The position numbers and the translations under genes were made by a program. A stretch of 64,000 bases of DNA from Metellina segmentata (lineage: Eukaryota > Arthropoda > Arachnida > Araneae > Tetragnathidae). The notes under the pieces were generated by a model that saw only the letters and a list, made by a program, of their open reading frames with translations, made no database searches and was not told the origin of the DNA. The DNA is taken from positions 28,499,742 to 28,563,741 of the forward strand of contig OX375881.1 of NCBI GenBank assembly GCA_947359465.1, given 5' to 3'. Of the stretch, positions 24,360 to 34,793 are shown in pieces (positions within the stretch are counted from its first letter, which is position 1; the number at the start of each line of letters is the position of its first letter).

Positions 24360-24803
24360 GTAGGGGAAAGTTGGACAAAACCGGGTATCAAAATGTGTTT
24401 TTTCCCCCCCTAAGCACCTACGTGAATAAAATTGCTTCAAGTTCTATTTAAATGATAAATTAGTTCTTTAGTTCCAAAAATAAATATTTTTCAATGTGAA
24501 AGAACTATATTTTGGAGAGTAAATAAATTATTTTTTGGAAGTGTGCAAGCACCCGGTTTTATCCGACCAAGTCGAATAAAACCGGGTATATATAGGAATA
24601 ATTTGAAAACGTTGTTGTTTTGCTGCTGAAATATTTATTTATAACAATAAACTAGTACAATGGCCTTCCTACACTGAGGACCATAGGTGGGTTTAAAAAT
24701 CACGGAGCATAAATTCTAATGTGTTTGGAATGCATAGTATATTAAATTAATTGATCAGATTTGTTTGAAGTTTCAAGAACGCGCATCACAAATAAAATTT
24801 TGA
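24360..24803. other. Stretch with repeated AAACCGGGTAT motifs
   Basis: ACAAAACCGGGTATC (about 24377), its inverse ACCCGGTTTTATCC (about 24551), and ATAAAACCGGGTATA (about 24575) recur in alternating orientation. The arrangement suggests a decayed inverted-repeat element. The rest is AT-rich. Confidence 0.4.
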
Positions 24804-25500
24804 TCATGGCCAAGACATTACGTGGAATTCATCAGTATGCTCCTCGAACCACTCCAAAACAATCAGAGCCTTGTGATATGGGACGTTGTGCAACTGATCC
24901 GCAGTGATGTTCAGATAGTTCGCAGAGTTCATGGTCTGTACTACCACAACTACGGGTCCCAGAGTCGCCCATGAGAACGTCCCCCAAAGCATAATACCGC
25001 TACCACCAGCCTGTGTATGACCTGCTGTACACGAGGGGAGCAACTGTTCGCCTGGCAGACGGCGTACCATGACACGACCATCGACGTGATGATTTAGAAA
25101 TCGAGATTCATCTAACCAGGCAACTCTCTTCCACTCATCCATGGTCCAGTCTCGATGTTCCCGGGTCCTCTGTAGGCGTAGTTGACGATGACGCTTTTTC
25201 ATCAGAGGCACACGAGTGGGACGTCTGCTGCACAGTCCCATATCCAACAGTGTCATCTGAACTGTGTGTTCCGAAACACTTGCGCTTGGACCTACATTGT
25301 ATTGGGCTGTCAGCTTAGCCATTGTCTCGCGCCGATTTTGCTTTACCAAGCGGGACAGTTTCAGACGTACTTTTTCTTTGATGACGCGTGGACGACCAAC
25401 ACCTTGGCGTCTACTGCTGGTGTCACCGTCATTTATCCACTTTGCATGAATTCTAACAACGGCAGATCATGAACAACCTACCAGTCGTGCAGTATCGGTG
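24804..25500 (-). pseudogene. Second Tc1-like transposase, internally deleted and truncated
   Basis: From about 25500 the minus strand encodes an HTH region (VVRIHAKWINDGD, GRPRVIKEKVR) and then a continuous frame 25349-24804 with the first catalytic Asp in WLDESRF and the typical GGSGIMLWGTFSW. A deletion joins NITADQLHN directly to VPYHK, removing the second catalytic Asp motif. The sequence stops after SWP, before the PNPIE motif. It differs from the neighbour at 23658, so two elements lie side by side. Confidence 0.85.
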
Positions 25501-25659
25501 ATACTCAAGTCGTCGAATATCCGCAGTAATGAAGGAAGTCCGCAGTGCTACCACGTCGTTAGAGAAAATTGTCATACTCATCAAGATCTTTACTTCCGAG
25601 AATTGATCCCCATCAGATTCACCCCATCCTGAAACTCCATACGTCAAGTTTTAATTTCA

Positions 25660-26843
25660 ATATTGGAGATTAAGGCCCCTACGGGGCCATGTGCTCCATA
25701 ATATTTTAAAACGCGCAACAGCAGCTGTGGAGACTGGCAACAATAAGGCCGGTCCTGATCAAACTTAACTCTTTATTTCCCTTTTTATAAAAGCAAATGC
25801 TCCGCGAAGAGATAAAAGAAAAATATCAGAAGTTTTTTTTCTTGCGTTCTATAATTTGTTTATGTACTTACATATTACTGATACGTGTGCACGTAAATGC
25901 CCATATATTAACTGCTGAATTTTGTAAAAATCAGACTGCTTATATTTTGAAAAATCTCATTTTTGTGTGGTATTATTTGTGTATAATTTTTAGAAAATAG
26001 ACTTGAATATTAAATTTTTTACATATTACTGTTCTTATAAGATTAACTTATCTGTAAGAGCATCTCCACTTGGTCGAAAGTCAGGTATTACATTGTATAA
26101 TACGGTTTGTTTTCAATGTTTTATTAAGTCCTTATTTTGTCCTAGAAATTCCTTATTTTCTGTTAGAAAAAAAGAGTGGGAACCCTGTTAAAAATAATAC
26201 GTATAAAACTAAATAAATACTTCCGTTGACCAAAGTACTATCACCTTTAACAGCAGTATTCCCCCCCGAAATGTTCGAATATTTCACGTTGATCTGCGAG
26301 ACGCCATTATTCTGTGAAACATCCGGGTTTTGGCTCCACCAGTACAAATAAATATCTGAATATAACATTTTTCTTTAAGAACTAAGTTTAAACAAACTGG
26401 AAGATCTAAAACGGATTAAATAAAACAAACCTAATAAAAAACCTCCGTTCTCATTTCGTAAACGAGGATTGATTACCGTTACATGGAGAAAACATTTTCT
26501 CGTGAATATATAAATTTATGAATTTAAAACAAGGTAAATAGACTTGAAAGTCGGATCCATGTGTGTTGAATTGATAGAATTTATTAAACTCAATTACGTA
26601 ATCTTGGTGTAATTAAAAAAGCCATTCTTTTACAAATTTAAGATTTGCTGATACTTTCAACGGAGAATATATTTGGTGTATTCTTTTCTTTTTTTAAGAA
26701 AAGTATAACCTCCGAGTTCACACACACAACTCAAACACCGTTGTTTTATACGTTTGAGTTTCGATCTTCTTGTTTGCTAAATGTTTTTATTATTTCTCCG
26801 ATGTGCAAAAGCGGGAAGAACAAAAAGGGCATTTCCTCCTTTA
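25660..26843. other. AT-rich sequence, no gene seen
   Basis: No feature was recognised. The short frames are low in information. Confidence 0.4.
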
Positions 26844-27575
26844 AGGGGGTCCGGGACACATCAAAAAAAGTTTTTTATTAATTAATTTAGAATTTTGAAT
26901 TTTTTTGTACTGATTACCCATTTAACTAATAAGCAAAATCCCAACACAAAATTGTTCCGAAAGTTTTTTAAAAATTTTAAATTAAAATTTTTTGAAAAAA
27001 AGAGGGGTCATTTTAAATTGCTAAAACTCAAAATATTCTTGATAAATTTTCAAAATTATTGCAGTAAATTCTTCACAAATTTGTAAACTTTAATTTTGAT
27101 TCAACAATTTAAAAAATATTAATTTAATAAAAAATAAAAATATTTGAATGAAAATCTTTGAAAATTTTAAGTTACTTTTTTGTTTAAAAACTCATATTTT
27201 TAAAAGTAAATATTTGTTTCAAATTTGCTGAATCAAAATTAAAGTATAATGTTTGAAAAAGATATATTCCAAATTTCAACCCTTAAACTTTATCGGTTTT
27301 TGACTTATAGCAATTTGAATACAGGAAATCTCGAAAAAATGTATCATGGAGAAAAACGCATTTAAAGTTTTAAAGACAGATGTTGTTGCCATGACAACAA
27401 CTGTCAAGAGTGTTTGATTTCCAAAACAACGCACCACAAAAATTATTATATCTCTAGTTCTAATTAAGATAGAAACATGATTAAGACGTCCTTTTAAGCA
27501 GAAAAACACAGAGAATTTCTTAAAATAATAAAACAAAAATCGAAAATGTGACGATTTTTGTGTCCCGGACCCCCT
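26844..27575. mobile_element. 732-bp MITE with AGGGGGTCCGGGACACA ends
   Basis: A perfect 17-bp inverted repeat bounds a noncoding AT-rich interior, flanked by TA on both sides (26842-26843, 27576-27577). TA duplication points to the Tc1/mariner superfamily, but the G-rich end is not a classic mariner end. Confidence 0.82.
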
Positions 27576-28175
27576 TATGATGTTTCTAAATATTGAAAAG
27601 GAATTTTTCCAAGTTTAGCGAGTCGTTTATTTTCAAATAAAGTTGTTGCAAGTATAAGAATTGATTTAGTTCACATTTCTAACTATTTTCCTCTGCAAGG
27701 CAGTTAGTTTTCGAATCCGCTTGCAAGAGAACCTATCTTGCATTCATGTTTCAAATTACACAAACGATTTCTATTAGATGATTTATGCTTCTTTAGGAAA
27801 CATTGTTTTTTACTTTTCTAAAGAACATTTAATTTTGTTTTCTTTGAAAATATCTATTTCCGATAAAAATTCGAAATTCGTTTTGAAAATTTTAAACACA
27901 GAGAATTCATATGAATTACGATTTCAAGTTTATAAAAATAAAATATGAAGGAATCCAGTTTTAACTAACAAAATTATTTGTCTGGACATTAACATACCAA
28001 TATATGCAAAAAAAGTTCCTATATCAATTTCCTTCAATTTTAAAAATATACATATACTTTAAAACTTGTAACACTTTACCATCAAACCTTTGGTATTATA
28101 ATGCATCATTTAAATTTTGTATGGATATTTAGCTGTCAAATTTTATGATTATTACTTATGAAAAATGTTTCACAG
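27576..28175. other. AT-rich sequence upstream of the MARVEL exons
   Basis: Probably an intron of the MARVEL gene. No exon was recognised. Confidence 0.4.
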
Positions 28176-28352
28176 GTGATTTCATTATGTGGGATTATAT
28201 GTGAATCACAAGGTGCATATTGTAAAAATTATGGGATGTACAGCTTCTACAACTTTGTTGTCGTCACCGCTTTGATACTTGCCATCATAATACTCATCAC
28301 TTACGCATTTGGGCTTGACAAGTTGTGTACCTTCATCAATTGCTTTATGTCG
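28176..28352 (+). CDS. MARVEL gene, exon with second membrane helix
   Basis: The acceptor TTTCACAG (with a poor pyrimidine tract) and the consensus donor GTGAGTACG flank 59 codons. The acceptor quality makes the 5' edge less certain than the 3' edge. Confidence 0.72.
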
Positions 28353-31300
28353 GTGAGTACGTTTATAGATAGTACATTTTAGTTTGCATAAAATATTTTT
28401 TAGAAATATTCAATGTATCTTGTTTTGTGCTTATTAAAATATAAACTCACTGTTTAACAGCTGACTTCCTGTCGAATTTTTCTCAAGTTAATTTACGAAT
28501 TACGGCTTTTTTATTTTTAGTGTGCTGTTAGTATTTATCAAATAAATTAAAATTAATAATTGTGCTAAACCAGTGTTTTACAAGATGTGATATATAAAAT
28601 AAAAAAGACGATTGCTCCAAATTATTAGTTTGTTTTTCATGCCACAAGTTCAACCTTTGCCATCTTAATTGTCTTCTAAAACTTTCTTTATTGATGCTGT
28701 TCAATTTAAAAACAATTATTGAAAATAACTATTTCTTTAAATTCAGTAGCATTGACTTGTTCTAATTTGATTTATATTAGGAAGTAAATGACATTTTTAT
28801 ATTACACACATGAAAATACTTAATATTAATTACCCTACAAATGTTTTGTATATAATCTGTATTAAAAAATACATTTTTTCCAAAGCTGTAAAAAAAAAAA
28901 ACAGCAAATTGCATACAATTGTCAAAAAAAAAAATATATATATATATATGCTACATTTAAATTTTGGATATGGTTATAAAATTAAGGGGAAGGGAACATG
29001 TTATTTTCAAGTTCAAGGACTTGAACAATTTAGTTTTGCCCAAAATGCAGTAACTCACTTGGAATAATCACCTGCTCAGTTAATTTCTTTGATAAAATTA
29101 TTATAAACAAATTTCATAAGCTACTCTATCTATACTAAATAGAATTAGCAAATGTTTATGTTTAAAATTTAATATTTATTAGGTTTTCATCAATGATGCA
29201 TTATTTGCTATTTTATACCTGATTGCGACCATATTGATGATCATCACCATTGGAGGATGTTCGGCAGGCCAAATAGCCAGAATTTTTGCTGCTGTAAGTT
29301 CCATTTTGTTTTTTATAAAGAAATATTAACAGCAGTTTCAAATTCTTACTTCTGTAATACTATAAACTAGCCACTGCGTGGCTAGCCCGGCGTTACCCGT
29401 GATGGTAGGTATAAAGCTGGTGTAAAATTTTCCGCAGATTTCAAATCCGTTGAAATTTTTACTCTATCTTTAACGGTCTACGAGATAGAAAGAGAACTTT
29501 GACTTCAGTTAAAAAATTTATCGTCAGGCTGGGAAATCAATCGCGCAAACGAAAAAAATAATTTTCTCCGCGTTCTGCGGATGAAAAAAATATGGTTCCA
29601 AACCGTAACTGCAAGATCGCATGAGTATTAAGTTCTCCGCGTTTGAAAAACGATAGAGAATAAAGCTATTAAATTCATTTAAAAATCTTCTGGATTGAAT
29701 TTTAAAATTAGCCGCGATCCAAAAATTGCAAACAATTTGGACTACCTTTGTGCCAAATCTCATTGCGGCCGCGAAACAAACACTTCCTTTTGTAATATAT
29801 TATAAATATAAAAGAAAGTGTTTATTTCCTGCACGGAAAAGTGCTGATGATGGGATTTGGCGCACCTGTCCAATTTTTTTGCAATTTTAGGGTTGCGGCG
29901 AATTTTAAAATTCAATCCAGAACATTTAAAAATGTATTTAATTTTTGTTTTCTTTAGAAAGGCAACAGCATAAAAGATCACTTTCTAAATTTATTTTTTT
30001 CGTTTTCATTTTGCCCGGAAGATTGTCATTAATTTTCCAGTAGACGATAAAAAACAAAGTTTTAACTTTAGTCTCTTTTTTCTATCTCCTAGATCGTTCA
30101 AGAAAGAGTAAAAAATCTACAGAAAATTTCACTAGATCGATACCTAAAAATATGATTTTCTTTAAGTAAATAAAATTTTTTAAATTGAATATCGTTTATA
30201 TATTCTCAAAAGAATGTGACGTCACACCAACATTCGCGTTCCAAAAATAAACAGATTACATTTCCTGCTCTCTTACAGATTTGGGAAAAATTTGACATTA
30301 TACGTTTGATTTTCTTTTAATAAATAATTTTTCAATTAAATATTTATATTTTTGCACGATATTGTGACGTCAAGCAGAATTCCCATTTGGTTTGCTTTGC
30401 AAACCAACACCACGGGCAACTCCTTTATGGCTGGTATCCAATTTGCAGAGCCAACCATAGTTCATAATTCGGTTTGCTTCGCAAACTGGTAATTTGGCAA
30501 ACTGGAAGCAAACCAAAATGGAATTTGCAGGGAATTGATTCAAACAGGCTACTAATTTCCATTTGCTTTGCGAAGCAAACCAACAACACGGGCAACGTCA
30601 TGATGGCTGCTATCAAATTTGGCCACATTTGACAGTTACGAGGCCAACAGGGCGTTGCCCCTGGTGTTGGTTTGCGAAGCAAACCAAATAGGAATTTGCA
30701 GCAATCATCAATTACTGACCCCACGAAAAGAGCTGTCACAGGCATCGCCGTGCTGGCCACGCAGTTGCTAGTATATCACAAAGATGTAATTGTGTACATT
30801 AAAAATTACCCATGCATGCAATAAAATGTTAATATTTGAAATTTAGGTATTAAATCTTATGCAATACTCAGTCAAAATGTGCAGTTTCATTAGAATAGAA
30901 AACATAGCAAACAACTTTAGACTGAATGGTGGTGCAACTTCTCATGTTTCTAAATACATTGCATTAAAATAAATATTTGTGAAGGAAATTTTAATCTTTA
31001 AAATCTCCCATCTCGTAGTACTCAGATTTCTCACTTACTTCAAGACTAATGCTCTTTCATACTAGTGATGCCCATCAATAATTTCCATACTTTAAATTAC
31101 CATGAATTTAGTTCCTTTGGCCATAAAATGTCTAAAACAAGTACCTGCCCAGTTGGATTCTTCAAACTAATATCGATAAAATTGTCAAAAAGATGTGTTT
31201 TCAGATAGTTAAACAATTTTCATAGGGGATAGATCCGTTACACTTTAATCAAATACGATCAAAATTCTCAAAAAGTAACGAAATGTGTAAAAAAGAAAAA

Positions 31301-32039
31301 TAATAATAATGTATTTTTCTATGAAAAAAATATACAATTTACACGAAACAAAGTACACAATGTGCTGCAATTATGCAAGTACTTCTAATACTTTTATCTT
31401 TTCTATGTTGATTTAATTTAAAAAGAATGGTTATAGTTGCCCATTTATATTTATTTTTCGGATTAAGAAATTCACTTATTTGTTTTCATTTTGGATGAGA
31501 AATGATCATCCATAGATATGTTCCACACTTAAGTTTCTTTTGCATTTTTTAAAAACTTGTAGCTAAAGTGTCAATTGGCTCATTTACAAAAAAAAAATTT
31601 CCTGAAATGATCTTGACACTCCTAAGCACTTTGAATTCTGTGTAATTAAGAACAAAAAGCACAAGAGGAAAATATGTAATTTAATCTCACGATTTATTGA
31701 CTTTCAATCAAGATATCTTTAATCCGTAAGCACTGTATAATTTTTTTTCAGCTTCGATAAAAAGGGTTTTTGTTCTTTTTTTATCAATTTAAATTGAATC
31801 AATGCATTTCTTCGAAAGAAAGTGCATTAACTCTGATGTGTGATTTCCACATTTAAGTGGTACAAAAATTCAAAAGAAAATTTCACTTGGATCTATTATT
31901 AAATGAAAAAGAAGCATATAAGTTTGTTTCCTTGCAGCTCTTTGGTGTTGCTGGTACAGTTGTTGTGGGTCTTCTTGCTTTGTCAGGTTACCAGGGAATG
32001 AGAGAAAATGCTGCAAGTCCAAAGTCTGATCCTGCCTAA
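28176..32039 (+). CDS. MARVEL-domain four-helix membrane protein (CMTM/plasmolipin-like), C-terminal three exons
   Basis: Three exons (28176-28352, 29183-29293, 31938-32039) join in phase 0 and encode 129 residues plus stop. The first exon carries the end of a hydrophobic segment (VISLCGIIC), an extracellular-type loop with Cys (ESQGAYCKNYG), then membrane helix FVVVTALILAIIILITY. The second carries helix ALFAILYLIATILMIIT. The third carries helix LFGVAGTVVVGLLALSGY and a short polar tail. This is the tail end of a MARVEL four-helix bundle, a family tied to membrane apposition and vesicle traffic. The exon for the cytosolic N-terminus and first helix is not visible upstream. An in-frame ATG at 28158 could start translation without splicing, but then the first helix would be missing. 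Confidence 0.75.
29183..29293 (+). CDS. MARVEL gene, exon with third membrane helix
   Basis: The acceptor TTTATTAG and consensus donor GTAAGTTCC flank 37 codons. The hydrophobic helix is followed by GGCSAGQIARIF, a small cytosolic or luminal turn before helix four. Confidence 0.78.
29367..29800 (-). mobile_element. Non-autonomous Helitron in a MARVEL-gene intron, minus orientation
   Basis: It starts at the CTAG hairpin (ACTAGCCACTGCGTGGCTAG) and carries the family body, including CAGATTTCAAATCC. Its 5' end meets the 5' end of the next element at about 29800. Confidence 0.75.
29805..30771 (+). mobile_element. Non-autonomous Helitron, plus orientation, head-to-head with its neighbour
   Basis: The 5' part (AAAGAAAGTGTTTATTTCC) and body match the family. 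The 3' end GGCCACGCAGTTGCTAG plus T is a slightly mutated hairpin. Between 30388 and 30695 it contains repeated GGTTTGC palindromes not seen in the other copies. Confidence 0.72.
30388..30695. repeat. GGTTTGC(T/A)TYGCAAACC palindrome cluster inside the Helitron
   Basis: At least four palindromic sites (GGTTTGCTTTGCAAACC, GGTTTGCTTCGCAAAC, TTTGCGAAGCAAACC, GGTTTGCGAAGCAAACC) lie within about 300 bp. Between them are repeated CACGGGCAAC.TC.T.ATGGCTG phrases. Confidence 0.7.
30772..31937. other. Remainder of the last MARVEL intron
   Basis: AT-rich, with no feature beyond the acceptor of the last exon. Confidence 0.5.
31938..32039 (+). CDS. MARVEL gene, last exon
   Basis: The acceptor TTTCCTTGCAG opens 33 codons and TAA (32037-32039). 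It encodes helix four and a 15-residue polar tail (GMRENAASPKSDPA). Confidence 0.78.
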   Translation, partial: LFGVAGTVVVGLLALSGYQGMRENAASPKSDPA

Positions 32040-34424
32040 ACAAATTGGCGTAAAGACAAAATTCTATAACCACTGCCAAGCATCAGACTGCTCTTCATTC
32101 TATTAAATTTATAATTGGTTATACAAATGTGTTGTAATGTTTTAGCTATGGACAGGAAAAATTCAAATGGAGGCACTTGTCCTGTCTTGATATTTGTGTT
32201 TTGAAGTCATATCAATAATTTGTTTCAAAATTTTAAATTGAGAGAAATAATTATTTGAAAATGTATTATGAGTAGATTACAATGTTTCATTGGTTGTGAT
32301 TTGAAGTATATGTAAGCTAAGCTTACATCAACCGTTCATAATGTGAGAATATTTGAATTATTTTTATTTATTTCAAATTTATCTAGATCAGATTTGTAGC
32401 ATTACAGAGCTTTGTTTTAATTTTAAAATTAAGTGAAATATGATTTTTTTTTACAAATTAAAAAAAAATTAAAAGTTATTAAGAATTTGATGCTAAACCT
32501 TGAAAACTCTATTCTGGAATATCATAACAAAAGTAGTTTCTTCTACTTAATATTGTCATTCAATGAAATATTTGCACATTTTATTTTTACAAGAAAACAC
32601 AAAAGTAAATTACTGAAGATGATTTGTATTTTTTAAGAATTTGAGGTCACATATACACAAATCCTTGTGCCAACACTAATATTATTATTTCCTTATTTAA
32701 GTGGTAAAAAAATCATAACTTTAACCCTTGTTATTCATTTATATTGGTAAGAAAGTAATGAGATGTGTGTGGATAATGTGAGATGTAATCCTCAGAGTTC
32801 AATATATAATTAAATTGACACCCTAAAACTAAATTAACTTCTGCCATGAATTAAAATTCATACAAATGTCAGATAAATGGAAACTAACTAAATCTGTTTC
32901 AAATACTTATATTATCGAAAATAAGTTTGCTCTGTACCAAGTATGCATCCTAAATGCCATTATTGTTGCATCATAGACACAGAACCATTTGTCTTTTTTT
33001 TTAAATTAAGAATTAAAGAAACTTATTTTAAGGCTGACATTAGAACAAGGTTCCAAGTTTGAATTTCATTTTGTTTACAACTTTATTATGTTATAAAGAT
33101 TTATAAGTTTTAAAGGAACCTTTTCACTGTAAATAACCTCTAACTCAAGATGTTTGTAAAATATGTTGTGTATCTATATATAAAGATATGTTATGACCGT
33201 GAAATCTGCATTTTCATCCATAAATATTACAAATTTCTCAATTTTATCTGAGGATTTAAAACAATTTCTAGTTGTACATTTGATCTATTAAATTAAAGCA
33301 AAAAATATTTATGTGGCAAATAGAGCTAAGATTCATGAAAACCAATTCACTGATAAGTAAAATACATTTTTATTATGCACAAAATATCCGAGTAACAGTA
33401 ATTCCACAACTTGCATGGAATTAATAAGAATACTGATCGCTTCTTGTATAAGGCTTATGTAATGAATCGAATACAGGCAGCACAAGACAAAATTTGTCTT
33501 TAAGATAGTCATTCAGCTTTAAAAATATATTTTACAATATATACATAACTTAAACAATTGTAAATGCATATAAACAACATTGCAACAAATCCCCTTCTTA
33601 ATACTTTTGATATATTAAAACACCTAGATGTAGAAAATAGGTGTTCAATGAATTTTGTTTTGCATACGGAGATCTTCCCAATTCAAGAAGACTTATGCTT
33701 TTTAAAATGCGAAACAAATAACAAATATAAATATGTCAATCTAACCATGTACAACATGTATTTATGAAAGGAAACAGAATATTTTCTGTAACTTAGATCA
33801 ATGGTCACTTAAGGGTATTTCTCATACATCTAAACCAACTTCCAGTAACATTGAATGATTAATACTGATTTTCTATTGTGAGAAATACTAAGTGTTAAAA
33901 AACTGTAACAACTTTTAAGCTATTTTGCCTTGTGGCAAAATTTATAACCATAAAATAGGAACAGATTTTTAAATAATACTATGTCCATATAAAACATTTA
34001 AATAAATTATAAAATTAATTAATTAATCATTAATTTTAAAGCAATCTAATATCGTTAATAGTTAGTCTCAGACACGACAAAAATAGTTCCACAAAGAAAT
34101 CATGGTTTTGAAAACATGAGTTAATTTTAAAAGTAAATAAGTGTACAGATAAAAGTTGGTTAAGAGCAGCTGATAATTTTATAAGTTAAAAATTTTTAAT
34201 ATCTTCAAATTTAAAAGCCATGCACTAAAATTAACAGTTATCACGCATTAAAAATGGAATGAATATGTCCAACAAAAAGTAACATCATCATATCAAAAAT
34301 CAACTAGTCTTATATCAACACCATCTTCAATAAATCTCATACGAGTCCATTCTACAAATAAATAATAAAAACTGAATATCTCTAAAAGGAAATACCAAGG
34401 TTCTATCTTACAATTAAAAATATA
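32040..34424. other. Convergent 3' untranslated regions of the two host genes
   Basis: This noncoding AT-rich stretch lies between the two stop codons. Transcripts from both strands should end here and may overlap. The longest frames (60-67 codons) have no motif. Confidence 0.5.
33369..33374 (-). terminator. Candidate polyadenylation signal for the exophilin-like gene
   Basis: AATAAA on the minus strand lies about 1.05 kb beyond the stop codon. Other AATAAA-like hexamers occur in this AT-rich stretch, so it is one candidate among several. Confidence 0.3.
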
Positions 34425-34793
34425 TTATTCAGGATTAATATCTATACCAGGAAATTCTTCGCTTACTGATGCATCGCTCAACAAACCCTGCTCAGCCCTA
34501 CGCTCCCAGTAAGTTGCTCTCTCAAGTATTGCCCTTGATATGTGACGACGAGCTTTTGGCTTGGAGGTGGAATTCGTACTTGTATTGCTTTCATCAGATG
34601 TGTATCCATGGCCATTGTCTACTTGATTAGTACTGAAAGAACTCTGTACCGACTCTGGGCTGCATAAACCTTCCCTTTCTCCTTCCTCACTCTGGGAAAG
34701 AACTGGAATGGTTCGGTTCATGGGTTTAGGCTGGTTTATTTTTGCAAGGTCACGGAATTCTCTGGATAAGCTCCGAGCAGTTAAACTGTGCAC
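34425..34793 (-). CDS. Exophilin-like gene, last exon and stop
   Basis: The acceptor TTCCCCATTAG opens 366 coding nt plus a TAA stop at 34427-34425 (residues 856-977). It begins HSLTARSLSREFRDLAKI, passes a Ser/Thr-rich linker, and ends in an amphipathic charged helix (ILERATYWERRAEQ) followed by an acidic EEFPGID tail. The clean end, with no truncation, shows that C2 domains are truly absent. Confidence 0.82.
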   Translation of the reverse strand: MHSLTARSLSREFRDLAKINQPKPMNRTIPVLSQSEEGEREGLCSPESVQSSFSTNQVDNGHGYTSDESNTSTNSTSKPKARRHISRAILERATYWERRAEQGLLSDASVSEEFPGIDINPE

